A stretch of DNA of 10,749 nt from CAWDMN01 sp963803155. Its GTDB lineage: Bacteria; Acidobacteriota; Terriglobia; Versatilivoradales; Versatilivoraceae. The stretch lies in contig CAWDMN010000019.1 of NCBI GenBank assembly GCA_963803155.1, positions 1 through 10,749 of the forward strand, given 5' to 3'. Positions within the stretch are counted from its first letter, which is position 1. Each line of letters begins with the position of its first letter. Under the pieces are notes generated by a model, which was not told where the DNA came from, did no database searches, and was given only the letters and a program-made list of their open reading frames with translations. Below, one piece after another: positions 1 through 5,820 of the stretch. Made by a program: the position numbers and the translations under genes.

Positions 1-202
1 GGAATGCCTTTCGGACTAGAGAGACATGTTGCTTTACTCCCTCAGGACCTCGGGGGAGATCGGCGTTGTCCGGGTCATGGCTGATGAAGTTCTGGGAAAA
101 AACCTCATCAGCCAAAGTCAGAGTGCCCTTGTTCCAAAGTTCCTCGACGGCTCGGCGCATTAATGCGGCATTGCTACTTTCCATGGCTGGTGCTGGTTGC
201 AT
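1..202 (-). CDS. SnoaL-like (polyketide cyclase/ester cyclase type) protein, N-terminal part only
   Basis: Reading leftward from the ATG at 202-200, an open frame of 67 codons continues off the window edge. Its start reads MQPAPAMESSNAALMRRAVE. It continues with EELWNKGTLTLADEVFS, then NFISHDP, then RGPEGVKQHVSLVRKAF. This order (an N-terminal helix ending in LWN.G....ADE..., then F..HDP and G.EG...) is typical of the SnoaL-like ester-cyclase group of NTF2-fold proteins. Those are small enzymes or binding proteins of about 130-150 residues, so roughly half is missing here. The substrate cannot be inferred. The start is supported by a strong ribosome binding site (AGGAGG six bases upstream); an internal ATG at 184-182 has no such site. 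No partner gene is visible, because the next ~550 bases upstream hold no recognisable gene. The fold assignment is fairly sure; the enzymatic role is not known. Confidence 0.75.
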   Translation of the reverse strand, partial: MQPAPAMESSNAALMRRAVEELWNKGTLTLADEVFSQNFISHDPDNADLPRGPEGVKQHVSLVRKAF

Positions 203-204
203 AA

Positions 205-217
205 CTTTCCTCCTTTT
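205..217 (-). promoter_or_regulatory. Strong ribosome binding site of the SnoaL-like gene
   Basis: On the minus strand the sequence AAAAGGAGGAAAG precedes the ATG at 202, with the AGGAGG core six bases away. It is the best Shine-Dalgarno match in the window and decides the start of this edge gene. Confidence 0.75.
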
Positions 218-749
218 GGAATCAAAGGGAATTCGAGAGAAGTCATCCCAAGAGAATCTCCAGATTGCGGAAACCAATGGCAACGAACCTCTCAATTCAC
301 CAATGGCTTCTAACCACCTTTGTTCGGGAGAGGTGGAGCAGGTCGTCCAATGAAGGATGAATTGATGAAGAAGGAATGGGCATTTTGCGCCACCTAAAGC
401 CGCAATTGAGCCTGATGAGTGCTCGCTCTCCGAATCTCCTTTCAAATCTGAAGAAGGGTCGAAGCTGATCCTCTTCACTGTAAACGGGCTTCGCTGGCCA
501 AGAAGCCAACGGCTTCACCGAAAAAAATTAAGAATCAACGGGGCACTACCGGGGAAAATGTCGCGGGGGCCGGTGTCACAGCGAACCGGCAGGCATTGGA
601 TTGCCGAATAAAAAAAGGAATGCTCTGGCGGATTGAGAATCCTTCGGCATCATGCGCGGAGCCAATACATCATGCTTTACTCATCAACAGTCATTTGTAG
701 GGCAAAGTCCTCACTTAATAAATAGCCCCAGGATAGGTACAAGTCAAGC
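218..749. other. Gene-free stretch, nothing recognised
   Basis: Neither strand carries a convincing gene here. A 73-codon minus-strand frame (518-297) and an 83-codon plus-strand open frame (452-700, no ATG or GTG near its beginning, Lys/Pro/Ser-rich early part) resemble no family I know and lack ribosome binding sites. No terminator with a T-run, tRNA or obvious repeat was seen. The stretch could be the remains of decayed genes, which would fit the damaged peptidase frame that follows it. Confidence 0.5.
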
Positions 750-763
750 ATTAATGCATTAAT
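750..763. repeat. Perfect 14-base palindrome at the peptidase start codon
   Basis: ATTAATGCATTAAT is its own reverse complement and lies within a tandem GCATTAAT GCATTAAT. It overlaps the first bases of the ATG at 762. It could be an operator or simply AT-rich chance sequence. It occupies the place where a ribosome binding site would be expected, and none is present. Confidence 0.4.
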
Positions 764-1088
764 GAATCGGTATAAATGGAAAAGTGAGAATTTCCCATGC
801 TGCGGGAGACAACGCCATCAAATCAATATTTGTTTGCCCTCTCTTTCGATTTGGCCGATGTCCAATAAGTGCGCCTCTTGCTCAACGGCGGGGAGCCTCA
901 GCTTCAATGCTGAGCTACTGACCCTGAATCGTAAAATAGGGGATTATGTGATCGTCCATGAATTACTCCACTTTTCCGTCCCCAACCATGGACGGTTATG
1001 GAAGAGCCTGATGAGGGCGCACCTCGGCGATTATGAACAATTGGAAGGAAGACTGTTGAGGAAGGAAAATCGCAAGAAAGGGATTTAA
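762..1088 (+). CDS. YgjP-like (DUF45) zinc metallopeptidase, short form, possibly decaying
   Basis: The 108-residue product carries VIVHELLH (residues 63-70) followed by VPNHGRLWKSLMRAHLGDYE (72-91). That is the HExxH motif plus the third ligand His (H76) of YgjP-like metallopeptidases, which share the SprT-type minigluzincin fold. Before it, WPMSNKCASCSTAGSLSFNAELL (residues 31-53) corresponds to the family core usually written I.IRPM..KWASCS..G.L.FN. Here the invariant Trp is Cys39, the Ile-Arg before Pro-Met seems absent, and residues 1-28 do not resemble family members. No Shine-Dalgarno sequence precedes the ATG; a palindrome does. Short relatives of about 110 residues exist, so length alone does not show truncation. 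The catalytic half is intact, so either a divergent active copy or an early pseudogene is possible. It converges on the tRNA, ending 7 bases from it. Confidence 0.6.
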   Translation: MNRYKWKSENFPCCGRQRHQINICLPSLSIWPMSNKCASCSTAGSLSFNAELLTLNRKIGDYVIVHELLHFSVPNHGRLWKSLMRAHLGDYEQLEGRLLRKENRKKGI

Positions 1089-1095
1089 GAAAAAT

Positions 1096-1169
<74 letters not shown>

Positions 1170-1210
1170 GCAGCAGCGGCATGGTTTGAACCGCTCACGA
1201 CTGACGCAAC

Positions 1211-1240
1211 TTTTTACCATCTCTGGATTCAGTTTGTCAA
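1211..1240 (-). promoter_or_regulatory. Sigma-70-type promoter of the tRNA-Gln gene
   Basis: Reading on the minus strand, a perfect TTGACA (1240-1235) is followed after 18 bases by TAAAAA (1216-1211). A TGG sits directly upstream of the latter, giving an extended -10 character. The predicted start near 1204 leaves a leader of about 35 bases before the tRNA 5' end at 1169. Confidence 0.6.
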
Positions 1241-1309
1241 TTCAGAAGATGGAAGTCCCAAGAAAAAAGCGGAGGAGTCTTCCTCTTCCTCCTTAGAGAA
1301 TAGCGCGGA

Positions 1310-1390
1310 TGGAGGTCGCCCCGTCTGGGTTTGTCAAGAATGCTCAGACGGCCTGAGGGCAGGCCGCCTCCAACATGCGCAGCTTTTTTT
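1310..1390 (+). other. Nested and mutually exclusive inverted repeats followed by a T-run (possible structured RNA)
   Basis: The 337-base gap between the tRNA and the DedA gene (1170-1506) holds no gene. Within it, TGGAGG (1310-1315) pairs with CCTCCA (1367-1372). Inside that, CCGTCTG (1321-1327) pairs with CAGACGG (1345-1351). A second perfect stem, CGGCCTG (1349-1355) with CAGGCCG (1360-1366) around loop AGGG, competes with the previous stem for bases 1349-1351. Eight T residues follow at 1383-1390 on the plus strand. Overlapping alternative stems before a T-run resemble an attenuator or terminator arrangement, but no plus-strand gene or clear promoter is attached. A further stem CCCCAA/TTGGGG lies at 1397-1420. 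Confidence 0.3.
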
Positions 1391-1506
1391 TGATTGCCCC
1401 AAGAGCTTTTTCATTTGGGGATCGGTTCTTCCCCGGCATATTCTCCACTGATCAATCCCGAGCAAACTAGGAGGGAAACCATCTGCTCTCCGCAGAGTGC
1501 TGATGG

Positions 1507-2085
1507 CTAACTTTGCCTTTTCCTTCCTCTTAACCAGATGATGAGCAGGGTGAGAACAAGGGTTGCTCCAACAGCCAATCCCAATGGCTTTCCCGAAGCT
1601 TTGATGTAATCGAAGGCTGTCCTGCCATAAATAGCGCCGCAATAGGCAAGGACGAAATAGCGAATGGTTCTAGCGATAAAAATCACGAGGGCAAAACGCA
1701 GGGCCGGAACTCCCAAAGCGCCCGCTGAAAGAACGAAGACTTTGGTAGGTAATGGGATGGGTAGTATTGCCGGAACGAAAACTGTCCAAAGGCCGTATTT
1801 CTGAAACCAATCCCGGAACTTTTTGGCTTTGCCATGTTCTGTTTTTTTGTCCAGGTATATTTTGCCGCCTTGGCGGCCAATCATGAATAAGATCTGGCAT
1901 CCGATGAGTGAACCGAGGATGCTCAATCCCGCGTAAAGAGCAGCGGCCGAGGGATTTAAGCTGGAGAGGATTACCAGCATGGCGTCAACCCCGGTGGGTA
2001 GGGGAATGCCAGCCGAATCGAGGACAGCCATAATCAGCAATCCAACGGGCCCCCAGGATATAAGTATTGCCGCCATTTTTTTCAC
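1507..2085 (-). CDS. DedA/VTT (SNARE-associated) family inner-membrane protein
   Basis: A 192-residue hydrophobic protein of the DedA/VTT family. These polytopic inner-membrane proteins are linked to lipid carrier (undecaprenyl phosphate) recycling and membrane homeostasis. Family signatures are visible. AGIPLPTGVDAML follows the first hydrophobic segment. GSLIGCQILFMIGRQGG is the G...G...Y..GR..G motif with Phe at the usual Tyr place. ILPIPLPTKVFVLSAGALG is the re-entrant Pro-rich segment, and FALVIFIARTIRYFVLAYCG is the following Arg-containing helix. I place the start at GTG 2085, because GAGGA lies 7 bases upstream (2097-2093). The frame could also begin at TTG 2109 (200 residues) or ATG 2076. 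It stands alone between the tRNA and the zinc-ribbon gene, with no obvious operon partner. The family is sure; which lipid it acts on cannot be told. Confidence 0.88.
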   Translation of the reverse strand: MKKMAAILISWGPVGLLIMAVLDSAGIPLPTGVDAMLVILSSLNPSAAALYAGLSILGSLIGCQILFMIGRQGGKIYLDKKTEHGKAKKFRDWFQKYGLWTVFVPAILPIPLPTKVFVLSAGALGVPALRFALVIFIARTIRYFVLAYCGAIYGRTAFDYIKASGKPLGLAVGATLVLTLLIIWLRGRKRQS

Positions 2086-2178
2086 TCTTATGTCCTCATC
2101 TTTCCGCAAATAAGACGCGATAATCTAGCATGGCTGAGGGAAATCCGCCATTTAAAAACAGCACATAATCAGCGGATC

Positions 2179-2200
2179 AAGAGTGATAAGTGAAGAGTGA
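2179..2200. repeat. Short direct repeat AAGAGTGA x2 upstream of the DedA gene
   Basis: AAGAGTGA occurs at 2179-2186 and again at 2193-2200, 14 bases apart start to start, in the 188-base gap between the DedA gene and the zinc-ribbon gene. It could be a tandem regulator site, since the distance is not far from one and a half helix turns. Chance is equally plausible. Confidence 0.3.
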
Positions 2201-2231
2201 ATAATGGATATTGATTTTTGTTCGATTAGAG

Positions 2232-2273
2232 CAGCCAACCATGAGTGGCTGTACAAAAGGCCAACAATTGTTG
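2232..2273. repeat. Hairpin and 12-base palindrome just beyond the zinc-ribbon gene
   Basis: CAGCCA (2232-2237) and TGGCTG (2246-2251) form a 6-bp stem with an 8-base loop. CAACAATTGTTG at 2262-2273 is a perfect palindrome. Both lie within 70 bases after the stop codon of the minus-strand zinc-ribbon gene. No T-run follows on that strand, so this is not a standard intrinsic terminator. A role in 3'-end formation is possible but unproven. Confidence 0.35.
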
Positions 2274-2297
2274 CAGCCGATAGCTAAGGGCTATGGT

Positions 2298-3065
2298 TCA
2301 GCGGTTCTTGAGGCTGGCCCAGAGGCCGCCCAAAAATTCCAGGAGGGATCCAGAGTTTTCCCGCCAATCCTCTCTGGGCAGGGAAGAGGAGCCCAGACGC
2401 GCTTCCTGCATCATCAACTCTCGTTGCTGTAATCGCAGGCTCTGTTGTTGGGCCCGGAGATCCTCTTTTTCCCTTTCACGAGTTTTTTTTAGACCCCCTT
2501 TTTGGACAAATCGGACGATTTGCTGCAACTCCTTGTTGTCGAACCATGACCCGTGGGATTTGCACCAATCGATAATGACCCCGGAACAGCCGGCAAAATT
2601 CATTCGGTTCATGATATTCCCACAGACCGGACAGGGGATGTATAACTTAGCGGATTTTTGTTCCGCGGAGGGGGCGGTGAAGGATCCGATATTTTCGCAA
2701 CTGAGCACGGCTTCCTGTTCTTCCTGGGCCTGGCAAACTTTTTCGAATACTTCCGCCTCCACCCAAAGCCCGCCACAATTCAGGCATTCGTACAAAAGGG
2801 AGGAGCCCACCTTCGTTCCCGCCAACGGTTTCCGACAACGAGGGCAGGAGAGTGGCGTTTGTTTGGGAATAGCTTCCCGCTTCGACGCGGCCCCGCACCA
2901 AGGGCAGTGTGACATTCCCACAAACAGTTTTCCGAAACACTTCGGACAGGCCACGGTGGCCAGCGGCGCTTTGCAGTAGCTGCAACAGGTGTCTTCCGGA
3001 TGAGCTTGGGCGCCGCAGTCGGGGCAGTGAAGGGAAGCAGTATTTTCAGTTCGAAAAGCATCCAT
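2298..3065 (-). CDS. Multi-zinc-ribbon protein with two zf-TFIIB-like domains and a C-terminal coiled coil
   Basis: A 255-residue predicted cytoplasmic protein built of four Cys-pair modules. Two are simple ribbons: C14/C17 with C28/C31, and C40/C43 with C54/C57. Two are zf-TFIIB-like: C74/C77 with C94/C97, followed by GGLWVE; and C145/C148 with C168/H171, followed by GSWFDNKEL, with C160 nearby. Residues 190-222 (Arg/Glu/Gln-rich, LRAQQQSLRLQQRELMMQ) should be a charged helix or coiled coil. A short hydrophobic end (LLEFLGGLWASL) follows. Such proteins are usually annotated only as zf-TFIIB domain-containing, and no function is established. I chose ATG 3065 over TTG 3077 because the nearest Shine-Dalgarno-like GAGGT (3082-3078) sits too close to the TTG. 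That GAGGT forms the right arm of a small hairpin (3078-3090, ACCTC-TGT-GAGGT), which could hinder ribosome access. It is probably transcribed alone, 156 bases after the CDF gene's end. Confidence 0.8.
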   Translation of the reverse strand: MDAFRTENTASLHCPDCGAQAHPEDTCCSYCKAPLATVACPKCFGKLFVGMSHCPWCGAASKREAIPKQTPLSCPRCRKPLAGTKVGSSLLYECLNCGGLWVEAEVFEKVCQAQEEQEAVLSCENIGSFTAPSAEQKSAKLYIPCPVCGNIMNRMNFAGCSGVIIDWCKSHGSWFDNKELQQIVRFVQKGGLKKTREREKEDLRAQQQSLRLQQRELMMQEARLGSSSLPREDWRENSGSLLEFLGGLWASLKNR

Positions 3066-3221
3066 CCTAATCGCCAAACCTCACAGAGGTGAAATCTCTC
3101 GCGGGGGACAGAGTCTCCCTCCCGTCTTTTCGATTAAAGAAGAAAATATATTAGCGGATTTCGACGCAAAAGATCGAGGAGAATCATGCGTACTGGATTA
3201 CCCCGCACCAGAATATTCAAA

Positions 3222-4196
3222 TCATTTTTTAGAACTTCCCAAGGAAGATTGGACCTCATGCCGTTCTTCATCCGAGATCAAGCACCCGTTCACGCAATGG
3301 GGGAGACAAGTACCCTCGCAAGGCTCAATGTGAACAATCACTTTGCAGCCTGGAAACCGTTCCTTGATTTTGGCCACGATTTGATCGCCCCGACGATGAG
3401 ATTCAAGGACACTCATCTGGGGCTCCACCACTAGATGAAATTCCATAAAACGGGTAGCTCCCCCCTTGCGTGTTCGAAGATGATGAAATCCTTTGACTGG
3501 GGAGGATTGCTGTTTGAGGAATTGGCGGGTCCATGCCTCCTCTTCCGGCAAGTTGACATCCAACAAGTCCTTGACCGATTGCAGGGTCAGCTTAAAAGCC
3601 GCATGCAATATCAAAAGAGCTACGGCAATGGCCGCTATCGGATCGATCCATTCCAAAGCATGGCCCGGAAACAGCCTGTCGCCCAAAAAAATCAAAGATA
3701 ATCCAGTCATGACTCCGAGGGAAGTATAAACGTCGGTCCGCAAATGCCAGGCATCTGCCTGGAGCGCAATTGAATCGGTCTCCTTTCCCACTTTGAATAG
3801 AAGAGAGGACACAAACTGATTCATGCCCGCGGAAAACATCATGACCATTATGCCCCAAAAAGGAGCGTCTAATGGCGCGGGATGCAACAACTTGTGCACG
3901 GCTTCATATATGATCCAGGCGGCAGCCAAAAAAATAAGCAAGGCTTCGATGGCGCCTGAGATATTTTCATATTTTCCGTGTCCAAAGGGGTGATCCTCGT
4001 CAGAGGGTTTGGACGCAGTCTTCACGGCAAAGAGCGCAATAACCGCGGCCAAAAGGTCCACGCCGGAATGAATGGCTTCGGAAATGACCGAGACCGAACC
4101 GATCAGCAGTCCAACGATAATCTTCAAGGTAACCAAAGAAACATTGGATAAAACGGAAAGCCAGGCGATCCTGACTTTTCGCGCATTTGAATCCAT
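3222..4196 (-). CDS. Cation diffusion facilitator (CDF) family metal exporter
   Basis: A 324-residue inner-membrane transporter of the CDF family, expected to export divalent metal (zinc most likely) in exchange for protons as a homodimer. The six-helix core spans about residues 10-205. The metal site pairs H43-x3-D47 in TM2 (SEAIHSGVD) with H151-x3-D155 in TM5 (ADAWHLRTD). The HD/HD combination is typical of zinc-preferring members, whereas YiiP/FieF has Asp in place of the first His. The cytosolic domain (about 206-292) has the expected His residues (H238, H239, H254, H289) and ends FPGCKVIVHIEP. After it comes an unusual tail with C293, C297, H300, C301 and C305, probably a metal-binding extension. 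The start ATG 4196 has AGGGG six bases upstream. No metal-responsive regulator gene is adjacent, but a small inverted repeat lies at 4241-4254. The family is certain; the metal is inferred. Confidence 0.92.
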   Translation of the reverse strand: MDSNARKVRIAWLSVLSNVSLVTLKIIVGLLIGSVSVISEAIHSGVDLLAAVIALFAVKTASKPSDEDHPFGHGKYENISGAIEALLIFLAAAWIIYEAVHKLLHPAPLDAPFWGIMVMMFSAGMNQFVSSLLFKVGKETDSIALQADAWHLRTDVYTSLGVMTGLSLIFLGDRLFPGHALEWIDPIAAIAVALLILHAAFKLTLQSVKDLLDVNLPEEEAWTRQFLKQQSSPVKGFHHLRTRKGGATRFMEFHLVVEPQMSVLESHRRGDQIVAKIKERFPGCKVIVHIEPCEGTCLPHCVNGCLISDEERHEVQSSLGSSKK

Positions 4197-4240
4197 TACC
4201 GTCCCCTAGAAATGACTGAAATCAGCGGAACATAATCGCA

Positions 4241-4254
4241 AGTAAAACTTTACT
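4241..4254. promoter_or_regulatory. Inverted repeat upstream of the CDF gene, possible operator
   Basis: AGTAAA-AC-TTTACT is a 6-2-6 inverted repeat about 45 bases upstream of the CDF start codon, where a promoter would be. It may bind a regulator. It is too short to assign, and no clean -35/-10 pair could be set around it. The 246-base gap (4197-4442) holds no gene otherwise. Confidence 0.3.
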
Positions 4255-4442
4255 GAAGCCAAGCCGGAGTGTCAACTGGAGAAGGAGTAATGAAAGGTGT
4301 TCATATAGGGGCAAGCACGCAACGCGCCAGCCTTGAGGCAGAGGTCGAATAACCATTGGCTTGAGCCGACATGATCGACCAGATCCCGAGGACTTTTCAG
4401 CTGCCTCATTCGTATTTCTCCGAAGGTGGTTACGAATTCCAC

Positions 4443-5726
4443 CTATCGAGTCCTGAGGAGGAAAATTTTTCCATCAATCTTGATTAAAATAGGCGTCTGC
4501 TCTGACAAAAGCGCCAGGAAAGGCTGAAATTGTGGGGGCACACCCGTGGTTGCTCCTGCCTCGAAGGCTAGCGTTTGAAAAGAATTCATTTCACCGGACA
4601 GGATGGAGAGATCAACCCAGCGCTGGTTGCGCAATTCAAAAGTTTTCCCCTGGATCACCCTCTGCGCTGAAGAGGCTCCTTTTGTTTTCTGGAGAGCGAC
4701 AATGTTTCCGCTTGCTCGCTGCTCTCGGGGCTCTTTGTCGAGACTCAGCATGGTTTGCTTTTCACTGGCCTCGCGCAGCTTTGCCTCAACCTTCTTCGGA
4801 GGCAAAGGTGCTGCTGGGGTTTGATCAGTCTGAATAGACTTTGTGCCGGCCTCCTTGGAATCTTTCGTTGCTGAATGAAAAGCAGCGCCTTCGGCAGATT
4901 CATTTCCGGCCACAAGAATGGCAACCGGTCGCGGGAGTTCAGAGATGGAGCGAGGCTTGGAAAAGGTCGATACTCCTCCGTGATCGCTGTCTTTTTTTAT
5001 TTCATTGGCAGGAGGACTCTGCATGGAATCCATTCGAGATGAGGACAACTTCTCCGGAGAAGAGGCATCCGCCAAAGGCTCGGCTGGACCGGAAAGCTGA
5101 GCAGCAGGAGCATTCAACTCTGCCGTGGCGGGTTGGCCCGATTCCGCCAACGCTGCCTTTTTTGCACTTTTGGCACATGGTTCCGCTTTTCCCCTTTCCG
5201 TGGGCTTTAATATGGCTTTCTCGTCGGATGGACTAACGGCAGTTTTCAATGCCGAGGAAGATCCGCCGGAAGTGGCTAGACTAGAGGGCTCTGGAGCCTG
5301 GGCGGCCCTGTCGATACGCTTCATCCGATCCGCCTCTTTTTCCTGCCCTGATTTCTCGAAGACGCGGATCCCCAGATAGGTGCTGATCACGGCGATAATC
5401 AGAAGGGCAAAGGCTGGTTTCAATCCCTGACCCTGAAACCAGTTCCAGGCAGCATTCCAGACGCCGATACTTGTTTTGGCTTGGGGAACTTGGATTTGAT
5501 CTTCCAGGGATTCTTTCATGCAAAGCAAAAGCGATAATTGTCCGCGGCAATCTGGGCAAGAATTTAAGTGGGATTCAAGAAAAGCCAATTGTTCGAGAGG
5601 AAGCTTTTTTTCCAGATAGGCTGCCATCTGGTTGTCGTCTGGACAAGGGGATACTCCGCCGGCAGACTCCTTTCTGAGTTCGGCCTTCAACAAATGCTCA
5701 AAGGCTTTATCTTGTTTATGGCTCAT
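4443..5726 (-). CDS. Zinc-finger (zf-HC2) anti-sigma factor, one membrane span, long low-complexity outer region
   Basis: A 427-residue protein encoded 94 bases after the sigma gene, very likely its anti-sigma factor. The N-terminus holds a zf-HC2 zinc site: C28, H53, C57 and C60, with ESHLNSCPDC giving H-x3-C-x2-C. It normally binds the sigma factor in the cytoplasm. A single membrane helix follows at about 102-121 (LKPAFALLIIAVISTYLG). Residues 124-350 are Ala/Ser/Pro/Lys/Glu-rich and probably disordered in the periplasm. The last 75 residues look folded again: VIQGKTFELRNQRWVDLSI, then FQPFLALLSEQTPILIKIDG. This resembles a K.F.L.dg.WVD module I recall at the ends of other envelope-associated anti-sigma-like proteins. 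The 20-30 kDa outer tail is long for the family and could be a sensing region. The start is ATG 5726 with GAGGG close upstream; a CCCC/GGGG hairpin precedes it. The anti-sigma role is inferred from domain and position. Confidence 0.82.
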   Translation of the reverse strand: MSHKQDKAFEHLLKAELRKESAGGVSPCPDDNQMAAYLEKKLPLEQLAFLESHLNSCPDCRGQLSLLLCMKESLEDQIQVPQAKTSIGVWNAAWNWFQGQGLKPAFALLIIAVISTYLGIRVFEKSGQEKEADRMKRIDRAAQAPEPSSLATSGGSSSALKTAVSPSDEKAILKPTERGKAEPCAKSAKKAALAESGQPATAELNAPAAQLSGPAEPLADASSPEKLSSSRMDSMQSPPANEIKKDSDHGGVSTFSKPRSISELPRPVAILVAGNESAEGAAFHSATKDSKEAGTKSIQTDQTPAAPLPPKKVEAKLREASEKQTMLSLDKEPREQRASGNIVALQKTKGASSAQRVIQGKTFELRNQRWVDLSILSGEMNSFQTLAFEAGATTGVPPQFQPFLALLSEQTPILIKIDGKIFLLRTR

Positions 5727-5738
5727 AATCCCTCATTA

Positions 5739-5750
5739 CCCCAGACGGGG
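5739..5750 (-). promoter_or_regulatory. Small GC hairpin before the anti-sigma ribosome binding site
   Basis: On the minus strand CCCC-GTCT-GGGG lies directly before the GAGGG and ATG of the anti-sigma gene, inside the sigma/anti-sigma spacer. Another short stem, TTTTG-AGAC-CAAAA (5820-5807), follows the sigma stop codon. They may tune the ratio of the two proteins. The stems are short, so support is weak. Confidence 0.3.
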
Positions 5751-5820
5751 GAAAAAACATTTCTTGCATTATTTCATTATTGTTCACAACCAGTTCCATG
5801 AGGACATTTTGGTCTCAAAA

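Noticed and set aside
66..353. Plus-strand 95-codon frame
   Set aside because: It overlaps the minus-strand SnoaL-like gene, which has clear family motifs and a strong ribosome binding site; the plus product resembles nothing.
297..518. Minus-strand 73-codon frame
   Set aside because: Arg/Ser/Pro-rich composition of random reading, no ribosome binding site, no family resemblance.
452..700. Plus-strand 83-codon open frame with a Lys/Pro-rich start
   Set aside because: No start codon near its beginning, no ribosome binding site and no recognisable family, so it cannot be supported as a gene.
1334..1642. Minus-strand 102-codon frame overlapping the DedA 3' end
   Set aside because: It lies in another frame of the DedA gene and the structured gap; no family resemblance.
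2293..2979. Plus-strand 228-codon frame, Cys/Phe/Ser-rich
   Set aside because: It is the antisense reading of the zinc-ribbon gene, whose Cys pairs and motifs are clearly real on the minus strand.
4290..4352. 20-codon plus-strand ORF starting MKGVHIGAST with AAGGAG upstream
   Set aside because: The Shine-Dalgarno spacing is too short, and length and composition give no support for a real peptide.
4841..5236. Plus-strand 131-codon frame inside the anti-sigma gene
   Set aside because: Antisense reading of a low-complexity GC-rich region; Trp/Arg-rich composition is typical of a shadow frame.
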